Shown here piece after piece: positions 25,426 to 33,507 of a stretch of 64,000 nucleotides of DNA. The stretch comes from a virus. The DNA lies in the IMG/VR virus record IMGVR_UViG_3300010354_000060, positions 1-64,000 of that record; one strand, 5' to 3'. Position 1 is the first letter of the stretch; each line of letters starts with the position of its first letter. The notes beneath the pieces were generated by a model, which made no database searches, had not been told where the DNA came from, and saw only the letters and a program-made list of their open reading frames with translations. The position numbers and the translations under genes were made by a program.

Positions 25426-25570
25426 ATTTAGTATTCTCTAATTTAATCCAATTAATAAGAGCATTGACTTCCATTCGTTTTTCTTCAGTAAAATCAAATT
25501 GTTTATTGAAGAGATAAAAATCTAATGCCTCAATAGCAAGGTCTCTATCTTTTTGTGATATCAGAGACAT
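25415..25570 (-). CDS. Small hypothetical protein (51 aa)
   Basis: I start it at the ATG at 25570, which has a strong AGGAGG ribosome-binding site. The open frame reaches back to 25660, but that part is just the tRNA-Leu gene read as protein. The 51-residue product, MSLISQKDRDLAIEALDFYL...NWIKLENTKYEN, is helical and charged. No family recognised. Confidence 0.6.
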   Translation of the reverse strand: MSLISQKDRDLAIEALDFYLFNKQFDFTEEKRMEVNALINWIKLENTKYEN

Positions 25571-25584
25571 AATACCTCCTAAAG

Positions 25585-25666
25585 TGCCCAAAAGAGGACT
25601 TGAACCTCCACGAATAAATCCACTGGAACCTAAACCCAGCGCGTCTACCAATTCCGCCATTTGGGC
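25585..25666 (-). tRNA. tRNA-Leu (anticodon TAG)
   Basis: 82-base class II tRNA. Acceptor GCCCAAA pairs with TTTGGGC, discriminator A. The anticodon stem CTGGG/TCCAG carries loop TTTAGGT with anticodon TAG. A long variable arm and a GGTTCAAGT T loop are present. No CCA is encoded. Reads CUA/CUN leucine codons. Confidence 0.9.
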
Positions 25667-25670
25667 GAAG

Positions 25671-25742
25671 AGCCCCCGATCTGATTCGAACAGACGACCA
25701 ATGGTTTACAAAACCATTGCTCTACCACTGAGCTACAAGGGC
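25671..25742 (-). tRNA. tRNA-Thr (anticodon TGT)
   Basis: 72-base class I tRNA. Acceptor GCCCTTG pairs with CGGGGGC (two G-T wobbles), D arm GCTCAGTGGTAGAGC, anticodon arm ATGGT-TTTGTAA-ACCAT, T loop GTTCGAATC. Discriminator T. CCA not encoded. Lies four bases from tRNA-Leu. Confidence 0.9.
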
Positions 25743-25743
25743 A

Positions 25744-26019
25744 TTAATCGCAAGGTAAGCAATCTGGATTTTCCAGATCAACTTCAAAGAAACAAGGATG
25801 ACACTCTTCCATTATAAGGTATCCAGATGATTTATACAACCTTTGAGGATCGTAACGAAGATTATTATTTGCTTCGTCAATTAAATCTGGATCTTCCTGT
25901 GCAATAGAAGGAAGTTCATCAAATGTGAAAGGAACGTCATTCATGAAAAACATTTTGACAATTGCCCATTCACCTTCAAAATCATACCAGCAATATCTGT
26001 GAGTGATTTTGTGTTTCAT
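25744..26019 (-). CDS. Hypothetical protein (91 aa)
   Basis: 91 residues, acidic, with a WYDFEGEWAIVKMFF core and a Cys-containing C-terminus (EECHPCFF...PDCLPCD) that could bind metal. Ribosome-binding site GGGGAGA before the ATG. Preceded by a late-type motif inside an inverted repeat (26029-26051). Its end lies two bases from the tRNA-Thr gene. Function unknown. Confidence 0.6.
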   Translation of the reverse strand: MKHKITHRYCWYDFEGEWAIVKMFFMNDVPFTFDELPSIAQEDPDLIDEANNNLRYDPQRLYKSSGYLIMEECHPCFFEVDLENPDCLPCD

Positions 26020-26028
26020 TTGTTTCTC

Positions 26029-26051
26029 CCCACATACAATATTTATGTGGG
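26029..26051 (-). promoter_or_regulatory. Late-type motif CATAAATA inside an inverted repeat
   Basis: Perfect 8-bp inverted repeat (CCCACATA / TATGTGGG) with a 7-base centre. On the minus strand the second half and the centre together contain CATAAATA at 26040-26047, 21 bases before the ATG at 26019. Either a promoter with an operator-like arm, a hairpin in the transcript, or both. Compare 55340-55378. Confidence 0.45.
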
Positions 26052-26053
26052 AA

Positions 26054-26126
26054 TAGGGATGGTGGGATTCGAACCCACCCTGGACAGATTTTAAGTCTGC
26101 TGCCTCTTCCGCTGGGCTACATCCCC
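26054..26126 (-). tRNA. Class I tRNA with UAA anticodon (nominal tRNA-Leu)
   Basis: 73-base tRNA. Acceptor GGGGATG pairs with CATCCCT (terminal G-U), discriminator A. Anticodon arm GCAGA-CTTAAAA-TCTGT gives anticodon TAA, decoding UUA. The D stem is only three good pairs and the T arm is GTGGG-TTCGAAT-CCCAC. Unlike normal leucine tRNAs it has a short, five-base variable loop, so the amino acid assignment is less certain than for its neighbours. Confidence 0.75.
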
Positions 26127-26132
26127 AAGGAA

Positions 26133-26339
26133 TTAACCTTTATAGGTTACTGGATGATACTTCAGATATTCAAAGAATGTCAACTTCATTTCTTTTTGTG
26201 ACATTCCACAGTGTTTTGCTGCGGCAGGCAAATTCATTTTTGAGTAAAATAATCCCTCGTTTGCTTCCTTCACGTTTTGTGGCGTTGTTTTCACTGGTTC
26301 TTCTCTCAGGGTCTTGTGACTAATGTGATAAAGATTCAT
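26133..26339 (-). CDS. Small hypothetical protein (68 aa)
   Basis: 68 residues with a helix-turn-helix-like middle: GLFYSKMNLPAAAKHCGMSQKEMKLTFFEYLKY. The AAKHCGMSQKEM portion resembles the turn of a small DNA-binding HTH, but the match is short. Lies between two tRNA genes. Possible small regulator, unproven. Confidence 0.5.
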   Translation of the reverse strand: MNLYHISHKTLREEPVKTTPQNVKEANEGLFYSKMNLPAAAKHCGMSQKEMKLTFFEYLKYHPVTYKG

Positions 26340-26412
26340 GAAAAAGTAATAGAAGTAAAATTTTACTGGATTTTTTTTCGGACCAAAATGGAATTTAATT
26401 CCGATTTTGGTA

Positions 26413-26483
26413 AGCGGGTGACGAGGATCGAACTCGTGATTCCAACTTGGAAGGATGGCGTGTTACCGCTACACTACACCCGC
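26413..26483 (-). tRNA. tRNA-Gly (anticodon TCC)
   Basis: 71-base tRNA. Acceptor GCGGGTG/CACCCGC is fully paired, D arm GTGTAGCGGTAACAC, anticodon loop CTTCCAA (anticodon TCC) in a stem with one T-T mismatch, T arm ACGAG-TTCGATC-CTCGT. Discriminator T, as usual for glycine. Reads GGA/GGG. This fits the heavy GGA/GGT glycine use of the adhesin genes. Confidence 0.88.
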
Positions 26484-26549
26484 AATAAAGACATAGTAGC
26501 ACAAAAGCATTACCATGTCAAGTACGCAATAACCAAATGAACTTACAAA

Positions 26550-26753
26550 TCAACTAACTACCAGAGGATCAGAATAACTGAGAACATCATCATCAACAGT
26601 GGCACGAACGAAAGAAAGAACATTCATGAATTCGTTAACGTTGTCGCAAGTTACAACCTTTTCACCACCAAGATTTGAATACATGTAAACTTTACGAGAT
26701 GCTGTGTCAATAACGCAACGAGTCAGGAATTCTTCTTCGTTTTCGTGGGTCAT
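26550..26753 (-). CDS. Small hypothetical protein (67 aa)
   Basis: 67 residues (MTHENEEEFLTRCVIDTASRKVYMYSNLGGEKVVTC...), a probable small alpha/beta protein. Good spacing from its neighbours and no overlap with the tRNA. Conserved-looking but no family recognised. Confidence 0.55.
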   Translation of the reverse strand: MTHENEEEFLTRCVIDTASRKVYMYSNLGGEKVVTCDNVNEFMNVLSFVRATVDDDVLSYSDPLVVS

Positions 26754-26804
26754 GTGAGATCCGTTTCAATTACCTATGTATCATAGGGCATCCCCGCCCC
26801 TTTG

Positions 26805-27545
26805 TCAAGCGATCCGCCCGTTGATTACGTATTGTGAATTGTCACCTGGGTAGTCCGCTGGGGTCTGACCAGCATATTCTGGAATGTTCTTCTCAACATC
26901 CTTACGCTCGCCATAAACTATGTATGAGCAATTGATTGCCCCACCAGCATTGTTTTTGACAATGATCTTTGTTCCCCATTCAATTTTTTCAACAAATAAT
27001 TCTTGATAAGAACCAATTGGAGTTAATACTACTCCAACAGATTCTAAATCAACCAATTCTTTCCAATATTCTGGAAGTTCAATCACAGTATTGTTGACAA
27101 GTTTTCCTCTATGATATACCTCTGCCTGAGGACCCTCCAAACAAATATAGCGAAGTCTATGATTTTCTTTTGTTGGGTGTGAAATATCAAAAGACTTTTT
27201 GCTGTTTACGTTTGAAATTAAAGCTGACCAAGCAGCCCCAGCAAATGCGGGTGCTGTAATTGTTCCTGTTGCAATAATATTTCCACTAAAATATGAGTTA
27301 GTAGCATTAACTGTAAAAGATGGAATAGGACCATAGCTTGCTTCAAGGGTCACACTTGCAGTACTCGTCCCTGCAAGGTGCAAATAGACATAATCTGAAG
27401 GAGAATCTGTATTAACAAGACACATAGAAACGTCATTCAGATTAAATCCTCCATCAAAAATATTGGAGAAGTCGTCATTATCTCTGTATGCAAAATTTAC
27501 ACCTGGACCTGTAAATGTTCCATACTTTTGAAAAGTGTATGCCAT
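26805..27545 (-). CDS. Fibre-like virion protein with C-terminal GERKD module
   Basis: 246 residues. N-terminal ~110 residues are unique beta structure. The C-terminal ~130 residues share a module with the gene upstream: ...DISHPTKENHRLRYICLEGPQAEVYHRGKL, IELPEYWKELVDLESVGVVLTPIG, and SYIVYGERKD near the end. I know this module from many cyanophage fibre and baseplate-periphery proteins. Its HP(T)...L.H.CLEGP pattern is distantly like tail-fibre chaperone/peptidase ends (inference). Start and upstream stop overlap (TAATG). Confidence 0.65.
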   Translation of the reverse strand: MAYTFQKYGTFTGPGVNFAYRDNDDFSNIFDGGFNLNDVSMCLVNTDSPSDYVYLHLAGTSTASVTLEASYGPIPSFTVNATNSYFSGNIIATGTITAPAFAGAAWSALISNVNSKKSFDISHPTKENHRLRYICLEGPQAEVYHRGKLVNNTVIELPEYWKELVDLESVGVVLTPIGSYQELFVEKIEWGTKIIVKNNAGGAINCSYIVYGERKDVEKNIPEYAGQTPADYPGDNSQYVINGRIA

Positions 27546-28207
27546 TATGCTCTAACCTCAGGAATCAATGTCGGAATGTCTTTTCTTTCTCCAAAAACAT
27601 GGAAGTAGCAATTGATTGGAACTCCAGGTTTTGCTTGAAGATATACTTTATTATCTCCAATTCTCTTTACAATTATATCTTGATGAGCACCTATTGGGGT
27701 AATAGAAACTGTAATGCTATCATCGTGAACTAATCCTTCCCAATAATCGGGAAGTTCAATTTCTGTTCTATTTACCAACCTTCCTCTTACATAAACACCA
27801 TTCTCTGGACCTTCCAAGCAAGTATGAATTAGTTTCATACCTTCTTGCGTTGGATGATTAATTTCAAAATTTTTGACTGAAGCAAGTAATACTCTTGTTC
27901 TAACTATATCTGCTTCAATAAATCTTGACTTGAGTAGTTCATCCACGCGAACAAATTTTTCAAATCTTGAATAAAGTTTGCACCAAAGAGAATAGAGTGG
28001 TGATGAACTTACATCACCATTACTAAGTTTTCCTACAAGGAGAGATGCTTGTGCGGAAGAATAATCACTTGCAGATCCAACTTGAACAGGTCCTTCAATA
28101 TATGCAGCACCTCTTACCTTACTATCACCAACACCAAGAACAGCAGGAGTTCCTGCTCCACACATAAACTGACCACCTACAGCGTGGTCATCTGTCATAA
28201 AAGCCAT
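27545..28207 (-). CDS. Fibre-like virion protein, paralogue with GERKD module
   Basis: 220 residues. N-terminal ~90 residues include VGGQFMCGAGTPAVLGVGDSKVRGAAYIEGPVQVG. The C-terminal ~120 residues carry the same module as the neighbour (FEINHPTQEGMKLIHTCLEGPENGVYVRGRL, IELPDYWEGLVHDDSITVSITPIG, YFHVFGERKD). The tandem pair looks like an old duplication with different N-terminal adaptors. Located next to the spike gene, so it probably belongs to the tail tip. Confidence 0.65.
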   Translation of the reverse strand: MAFMTDDHAVGGQFMCGAGTPAVLGVGDSKVRGAAYIEGPVQVGSASDYSSAQASLLVGKLSNGDVSSSPLYSLWCKLYSRFEKFVRVDELLKSRFIEADIVRTRVLLASVKNFEINHPTQEGMKLIHTCLEGPENGVYVRGRLVNRTEIELPDYWEGLVHDDSITVSITPIGAHQDIIVKRIGDNKVYLQAKPGVPINCYFHVFGERKDIPTLIPEVRA

Positions 28208-28215
28208 ATTACCTC

Positions 28216-28866
28216 CTAAGTTTTAATTTGTTTGCTCTGGAATTGTTTTGCTCCACCATTCTTGGAGTCTTTACTGTGAACAGCATCAGTAACACCTTGA
28301 ATCATTGAACTGTAGATTCTCATGGAACTGTTTGCAGTGATAATTGCTTGTCCAGTTGTTGCTAATCTATATGATGCAGAACCATCAATGGTAATATTTT
28401 TACCTTTTAACAGGATTGACTCGTTTGCTTTGAGTTGTATATTCCCCTGAGTATTGTCTGGACCTTTAGCAATTAAATCAATGTCAAGAGCTTCAATGCG
28501 AACTCTTCCATTGTCTGCTTTAATAATTATATCACCATTTAACGCATGATAAAAGAGTGCGTTCTGGTCTTTCTTGATTTCATCACCACATTCTACTTGA
28601 AATGCTCCTGGAGCAGTCATAGTAGTCCATCCCTTTCTCTGACCATCTTTATCCATGGATATTTGATGGCGACCATCAGATCCTTGAAGAATTACATCTG
28701 CAGTTACATCTGCTTGTTTATGGATATGTCCAAAAGTTATAGATCCGTGATCATTTCCATAAGTAATTGCAGTATAATTCTTTTTGGTCGTATCCTTGCT
28801 GGCATTTGGATCATAACCTGCATAGTTTGCAACTCTATTATTTTTTATATTCTGTGGTGTTGCCAT
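28216..28866 (-). CDS. Beta-helical tail spike (gp5C-like)
   Basis: 216 residues. From about residue 60 it is built of short repeating beta segments (GDIIIKADNGRVRIEAL, IQLKANESILLKGKNITIDG, QAIITANSSMRIYSS). This is the octapeptide-like pattern of the intertwined triple beta-helix in T4 gp5C and VgrG spikes. The region GRHQISMDKDGQRKGWTTMTAPGAFQVECG resembles the start of the helix. It lies two genes from the OB-fold hub protein, so in this phage the needle seems to be a separate chain rather than the C-terminus of gp5. Confidence 0.7.
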   Translation of the reverse strand: MATPQNIKNNRVANYAGYDPNASKDTTKKNYTAITYGNDHGSITFGHIHKQADVTADVILQGSDGRHQISMDKDGQRKGWTTMTAPGAFQVECGDEIKKDQNALFYHALNGDIIIKADNGRVRIEALDIDLIAKGPDNTQGNIQLKANESILLKGKNITIDGSASYRLATTGQAIITANSSMRIYSSMIQGVTDAVHSKDSKNGGAKQFQSKQIKT

Positions 28867-28868
28867 TG

Positions 28869-31800
28869 TTATTGTTCAGGGTTGGTGATATTTCTAAGAG
28901 TTCCTGGAATATTGAGATTTGGATTGTTATTGTTAGTATCAGTACCAGATCTTTCAATTGCACTTGGAGCAGTAGTAATTCTTGCGGTGATGCTTTCTTG
29001 TAGAGTGTCGTATACTCTTACAGGATCTCCAATCGTCTTAAAGTATCCAGCATACTTGAGTCCACTTTCATAATAAACTGCACCATAATAAGATCTTCCA
29101 TCAATGTATCCTGTTTGTTTTAATCCAACAAGATCTGTTACTTGAATTAGTTTTTCTTGTGGTAATCCTGCAATTTCTCTAACTGGTGTTAATATTGGTC
29201 TTGCCGAAAAATTAATTCCTGTGTCAGTTTCAACTTGAATAATTGGAAGTGAAGTATATCCAGATCCTGGTGTTACTACATTGACTTCAGAAATTCTTCC
29301 GAAGGAATCGCATTTATACGAAAGAGTAGCACCGTTATCTGGAACTATCGTAATCTTATCTATACCACAATTATAATTGATTCCTGGATCATCCACAACT
29401 ACCTTATCTAATACAAGAATAACTGGATAACCATCAGGAGATTCTGGAAGATCAATATAATTATTCCCTGGGTCATCTACAAGAACTTCATCAACAACAC
29501 CTTTACCACCAGTGATCTTTGGACAAGGAGGGGCAATCAGGACTGCAGAAGCACCCATTGGATTTCCTTCAGCCCAAGATGCTGCTGATGTTGATTGTAT
29601 AACTATATCCTTGGTAACTTCTAAGGCAACACCTGTTGGATTTATATCAAAATCATCATTTCTATTTGGAGGTGGAAGAGGAACGTTGACTAATTGAATT
29701 TTGACATCATAATTTCCGTTACTAATATTTGCAAGAACAGGAATGGGTTCTCCACCAGAAAAGTCGGTGGTTTCATAGATTTTATCGTTACCAATATAAA
29801 CAGTAGCAATATTATCTCCCTGCATTTTTAATAGATATTGACCACTTTCTGGGAAAGAAACATTTTTCCAGAGTAAAGTTCTCTCTCCATTAACATCACC
29901 TTTTTTAAGAATCTTTGATTTCTTTGGTGCTTCTGTCAGTCTCTTAAAGGTTCCAATATTTGTTGAGATGACAAAATCATCCCAGTCGTCACCTTTTTCC
30001 TCACAAACAAGTTGAGTATTTGGTCTGGATCCAGATCCCCTAACATCTTTTACTTTTTCATCACCAACATATAATTTTGCGCTATTGGCAGTTGGTTTAC
30101 ATGGTCCGTATATTTTCCCCCCAGCAACAGTATATTTTTTTGATCTTATGTTCTCATTAATGGTGTCTATTCCTGGGATAGTAATTCCATGAAAAATACT
30201 TGAATCGTTAGCAACATTTTTTAGTTCTATTTCAACAGAACCTTCATAATTACTCAAATCAAGATAGACTCCACCACCATTAAATCCAGAAACATTCTCA
30301 TCTGTTTCCGTATCTTCAATAATTGGGGATACATTATACTCATTCATAAATGTTGACCAAGCTTTATGGCGATAGTTATATAACTTTGGTCCAACATAAG
30401 TAATCCCGTCTTTTACATTGTCAGATAACAATCTTGAATCTGAGAGATTTTTAGTAGCAACAATCTTTAGTGATGCATTAATATCAGATCCTCCTGCATC
30501 TAAGAAATTAAGAGTTTGCCATCCCCCAGTTTTTCCAATAACAATCCAAGCATCATCGGCAAAAATTGGTGCTTTTTGATTTCCAATTAACTGAATGGGT
30601 CCATATTCTCTATTAACTTTAAAAACAGATTTTGAACTAACGTTACCCTTTTCTCTAAAACTTCTCCCACTCTTCTCTCTTTCTAAAATAATTGGAGATC
30701 CATCTGGATTAGGGATGACAATTTTTGAAATGGCGATGCCATTATCATTTGGATTATCATCATATTTTAAAGATATTGAAACTTCTGTGTCAGTATTTCC
30801 ACCAACAGTCATATAATATCCATCACCTTTGAGATGGAAATGCGCTCCAGCAACTTGAGTTTCTTTTGTTAGTTGATTTTGCCAGTCTTTTGTACTGAAT
30901 ATCTTTTTATTGATTACCGAACTTGTTGTAATTGGTTGATTGAAAACCTCAACTGTAATTTTGTGAGATCCTTTTCTCAAAAACTTTTTGGTTGTTGTTG
31001 GATTTTCTACCTTAAATCCTTGTAGTTTATAAACCTCTTCGTTATCAATTAATATTCTTCCCTTATTATCTACGCAACCCTTCACGCCATAGTATCCATC
31101 ATAAGGAATCTCTACGTCCCAGGTATTTGTAAAATTAATTCCAGCTCTGTCACTACCTGGGGTATCAAGTGGTGGAACAGGTGAAATTGCATACCTGTTC
31201 ATGAACCTGCTCCAAGTGTTTGGAACTCTATACTTTACAGGATACCATTTCTGAGCAGACTTTGGAAATCTTGTAGACCAAATTGGATTAGTAGGACACC
31301 TTCCAAGTTGTTGGGTTGGTGGTTCTTGTGGTATTGGTGGTTCTGGAGCATCAATGGTTAGAGAAACTCCCAATGGATTTTCATACCAAGATTTAGCAGA
31401 AACAACTTTTGTTTCAGTATAAGATGATTCAATATTGATAGCAAGAGTCATTGGGTTACCCTTTGATAGGGGTGCTCCAGGAATTTGTTCTAACTCAGCA
31501 CGAATTCTATAACTTCCCGCTTTAAAATAACGAGTTTCATTTAGATCTGGAGTTCCAATTGAAGTTCCAGGAAGAAATCCTCTCTTTCTAATAATAACTT
31601 CATCTCCACCTTCATTTACATCACGAAGACCAGTTTCATTTCCTACGTTTCCACCAGTTTCACGATTTCCAATGTAGATTGTAACGTTGTCGTCAACAGC
31701 AACTTGAACTTTATAATATCCATCAATAGGAAAGTTTACATTTTGCCATCTAATGACATGAACCCCCGCAAAAGAATTTGTTTGTGCTTCTTTAGTATTT

Positions 31801-33461
31801 GAATTGAAAGGAGTAATTCCATAACGATCAGCTAAAGAAGACGTTGCAGATGCTGTTGGATTAGTTCTCCACAAAGGTCTATCTGCTTTTCCAATATAAT
31901 CAACGGTATTAAAAACATTTACATTTTTAATTGGAGTTGATGAGAGTGGATTAATTACTCTTGGTGGTGAAAGTTGTCTTGCATTTGTGGCAACTAAACT
32001 AACATTTGTAATAGGATCGTTTGGATCATTATCATATAATGCAATTTCTTGATTGAATTGTTCTGGTAATGGTCCACTATTTCTAATTACAGTATCTTTA
32101 AATCTTGAAGATACTCCTTCAAAAATAATAGGACCATATTTCCTATTTGCTTTAAATGTTCCTGTTGCACTAACCGATCCTATGGATCCTGTTAAAGGTC
32201 TGGATAAAACTACAGGTTTATTACTTTCAGTTGGAATAATAATTTTGGTTGCAGCATATCCAAAATTTGCATCATCCTGCCAATAAAAAGTAAAATCAAC
32301 TTCAATAATATCATTACCGCTCGTAAGCATATAATATTGACCATTCTCTTTAATAAAAAGAGTTCCTACTTTTTGTTCTTCTGTTCTGGGTTGTAATGCT
32401 TTAGATTCATAAATTGGTTGATTTAATAAATCAATTCTAATTTTATGATTACCTTCTTTTATTGTTTTAATGAATGGTATTGGATTTTCATTAAAATTTT
32501 GAAGATCTGAAACGAATTGATTATCTAGATATAATTTTCCGTTATTATCTCTACATCCTCTAAAGACATATTCTCCAGTATATGGGAAATTTTCTTCCCA
32601 TTCCATAGAGAAAAGTGTTCCCGCAAAATCACTTCCAGGCAAATTTGATTGAGGAACTGGAGAGACTGCATAAGAATTCATGAAGTCACTCCAAGTTTTT
32701 GAAGTAGATCCTTTTGCTGGATGGGTGACTTGATAAACTTTTTGATATGATTTATTTCCGCCAGTTACCAATCTTGGTGCTTTTTTTCTGGTAGTCCACC
32801 AAGGTCTTTTTAATTTGGAAAGTTGTTTTTGATACTGGTAAATTTGTGCAGCAATTGGATCTTCTCCTTCACCAGTGAAATCATCTGGGTTCCAAGATCC
32901 AAGATCTTGACCATCTTCACCCCAGTCTATTGGATATGTAACATCCTCAGACTGAATATTGTAGACTTCATAATCATCTTCTTGATCATAAACTTCAATT
33001 GCAGTTGTTGTGATTCCAACGTTGGAAGTAAAAACTGCTCCTGCTCCAATATTACAATCATCTACAACTGATACGAATGGTGGATACTGATATCCATGTC
33101 CACCGCGAACAAGGTCCACTGCAAGAATAGATCCATTTACGATTACTGGATTTGCTGCAGCACCAATTCCACCGCCTCCCCAGAATTGTATTTTAGGGGG
33201 ACCACAAGGTTTTGGATCTGTATTACATCCCTCTACAGATACCAAATCTTGTGGAGTTAACTTATTAACTTCATTTATATTTAAGTATCTTAGTTGCTTG
33301 TTTCCGTCTAAAAATAAAAAGAGTGTTCCTGGGTTTAATTTGGCATACTTATTCGCATCATCAATGGAAACTCCATCAATATACCCCTTTTCTGGGTCAA
33401 TATATCCTACAGTAACAACTGAAGAAGGTGGTGGTCCAAATAGCGTGCTTTTCTTCCCCAT
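28869..33461 (-). CDS. Large PA14-like repeat tail protein (1530 aa)
   Basis: N-terminal ~60 residues: VGYIDPEKGYIDGVSIDDANKYAKLNPGTLFLFLDGN. Several modules then recur near residues 256, 542, 750, 1035 and 1193. They have a FMN.Y.(V/I)SPVP opening, a beta-sandwich with YTGEYVFRGCRDN.GKLYLDN or YDGYYGVKGCVDNKGRILIDN, and EGNHKI+I.L.NQP. This is the PA14-type beta-sandwich (often carbohydrate-binding). The C-terminal ~200 residues include VVDDPGINYNCG and TPGSGYTSLPIIQV. Its position between spike and hub suggests a baseplate-tip or fibre protein that binds cell-surface glycans (inference). Confidence 0.65.
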   Translation of the reverse strand: MGKKSTLFGPPPSSVVTVGYIDPEKGYIDGVSIDDANKYAKLNPGTLFLFLDGNKQLRYLNINEVNKLTPQDLVSVEGCNTDPKPCGPPKIQFWGGGGIGAAANPVIVNGSILAVDLVRGGHGYQYPPFVSVVDDCNIGAGAVFTSNVGITTTAIEVYDQEDDYEVYNIQSEDVTYPIDWGEDGQDLGSWNPDDFTGEGEDPIAAQIYQYQKQLSKLKRPWWTTRKKAPRLVTGGNKSYQKVYQVTHPAKGSTSKTWSDFMNSYAVSPVPQSNLPGSDFAGTLFSMEWEENFPYTGEYVFRGCRDNNGKLYLDNQFVSDLQNFNENPIPFIKTIKEGNHKIRIDLLNQPIYESKALQPRTEEQKVGTLFIKENGQYYMLTSGNDIIEVDFTFYWQDDANFGYAATKIIIPTESNKPVVLSRPLTGSIGSVSATGTFKANRKYGPIIFEGVSSRFKDTVIRNSGPLPEQFNQEIALYDNDPNDPITNVSLVATNARQLSPPRVINPLSSTPIKNVNVFNTVDYIGKADRPLWRTNPTASATSSLADRYGITPFNSNTKEAQTNSFAGVHVIRWQNVNFPIDGYYKVQVAVDDNVTIYIGNRETGGNVGNETGLRDVNEGGDEVIIRKRGFLPGTSIGTPDLNETRYFKAGSYRIRAELEQIPGAPLSKGNPMTLAINIESSYTETKVVSAKSWYENPLGVSLTIDAPEPPIPQEPPTQQLGRCPTNPIWSTRFPKSAQKWYPVKYRVPNTWSRFMNRYAISPVPPLDTPGSDRAGINFTNTWDVEIPYDGYYGVKGCVDNKGRILIDNEEVYKLQGFKVENPTTTKKFLRKGSHKITVEVFNQPITTSSVINKKIFSTKDWQNQLTKETQVAGAHFHLKGDGYYMTVGGNTDTEVSISLKYDDNPNDNGIAISKIVIPNPDGSPIILEREKSGRSFREKGNVSSKSVFKVNREYGPIQLIGNQKAPIFADDAWIVIGKTGGWQTLNFLDAGGSDINASLKIVATKNLSDSRLLSDNVKDGITYVGPKLYNYRHKAWSTFMNEYNVSPIIEDTETDENVSGFNGGGVYLDLSNYEGSVEIELKNVANDSSIFHGITIPGIDTINENIRSKKYTVAGGKIYGPCKPTANSAKLYVGDEKVKDVRGSGSRPNTQLVCEEKGDDWDDFVISTNIGTFKRLTEAPKKSKILKKGDVNGERTLLWKNVSFPESGQYLLKMQGDNIATVYIGNDKIYETTDFSGGEPIPVLANISNGNYDVKIQLVNVPLPPPNRNDDFDINPTGVALEVTKDIVIQSTSAASWAEGNPMGASAVLIAPPCPKITGGKGVVDEVLVDDPGNNYIDLPESPDGYPVILVLDKVVVDDPGINYNCGIDKITIVPDNGATLSYKCDSFGRISEVNVVTPGSGYTSLPIIQVETDTGINFSARPILTPVREIAGLPQEKLIQVTDLVGLKQTGYIDGRSYYGAVYYESGLKYAGYFKTIGDPVRVYDTLQESITARITTAPSAIERSGTDTNNNNPNLNIPGTLRNITNPEQ

Positions 33462-33496
33462 TCCGTATATTAATTACAACTCTAACACGTTTTTAT

Positions 33497-33504
33497 TATT
33501 TATG
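33497..33504 (-). promoter_or_regulatory. T4-like late promoter motif
   Basis: CATAAATA on the minus strand, 36 bases upstream of the PA14-like gene start and overlapping the end of the hub gene. Candidate start of the tail-tip transcript. Confidence 0.5.
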
Positions 33505-33507
33505 ACT

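Noticed and set aside
25571-25660. N-terminal extension (MAELVDALGLGSSGFIRGG...) of the small gene at 25415
   Set aside because: It is the tRNA-Leu gene read as protein, a well-known annotation artefact; the true start is the ATG at 25570 with its own AGGAGG.
25584-25817. Plus-strand frame MPKRGLEPPRIN...SDSNRRPMVYK
   Set aside because: Antisense reading of the tRNA-Leu and tRNA-Thr genes, again a classical artefact.
26029-26051. Inverted repeat as an ordinary terminator
   Set aside because: No T run follows on either strand, and it sits directly before a gene's ribosome-binding site.
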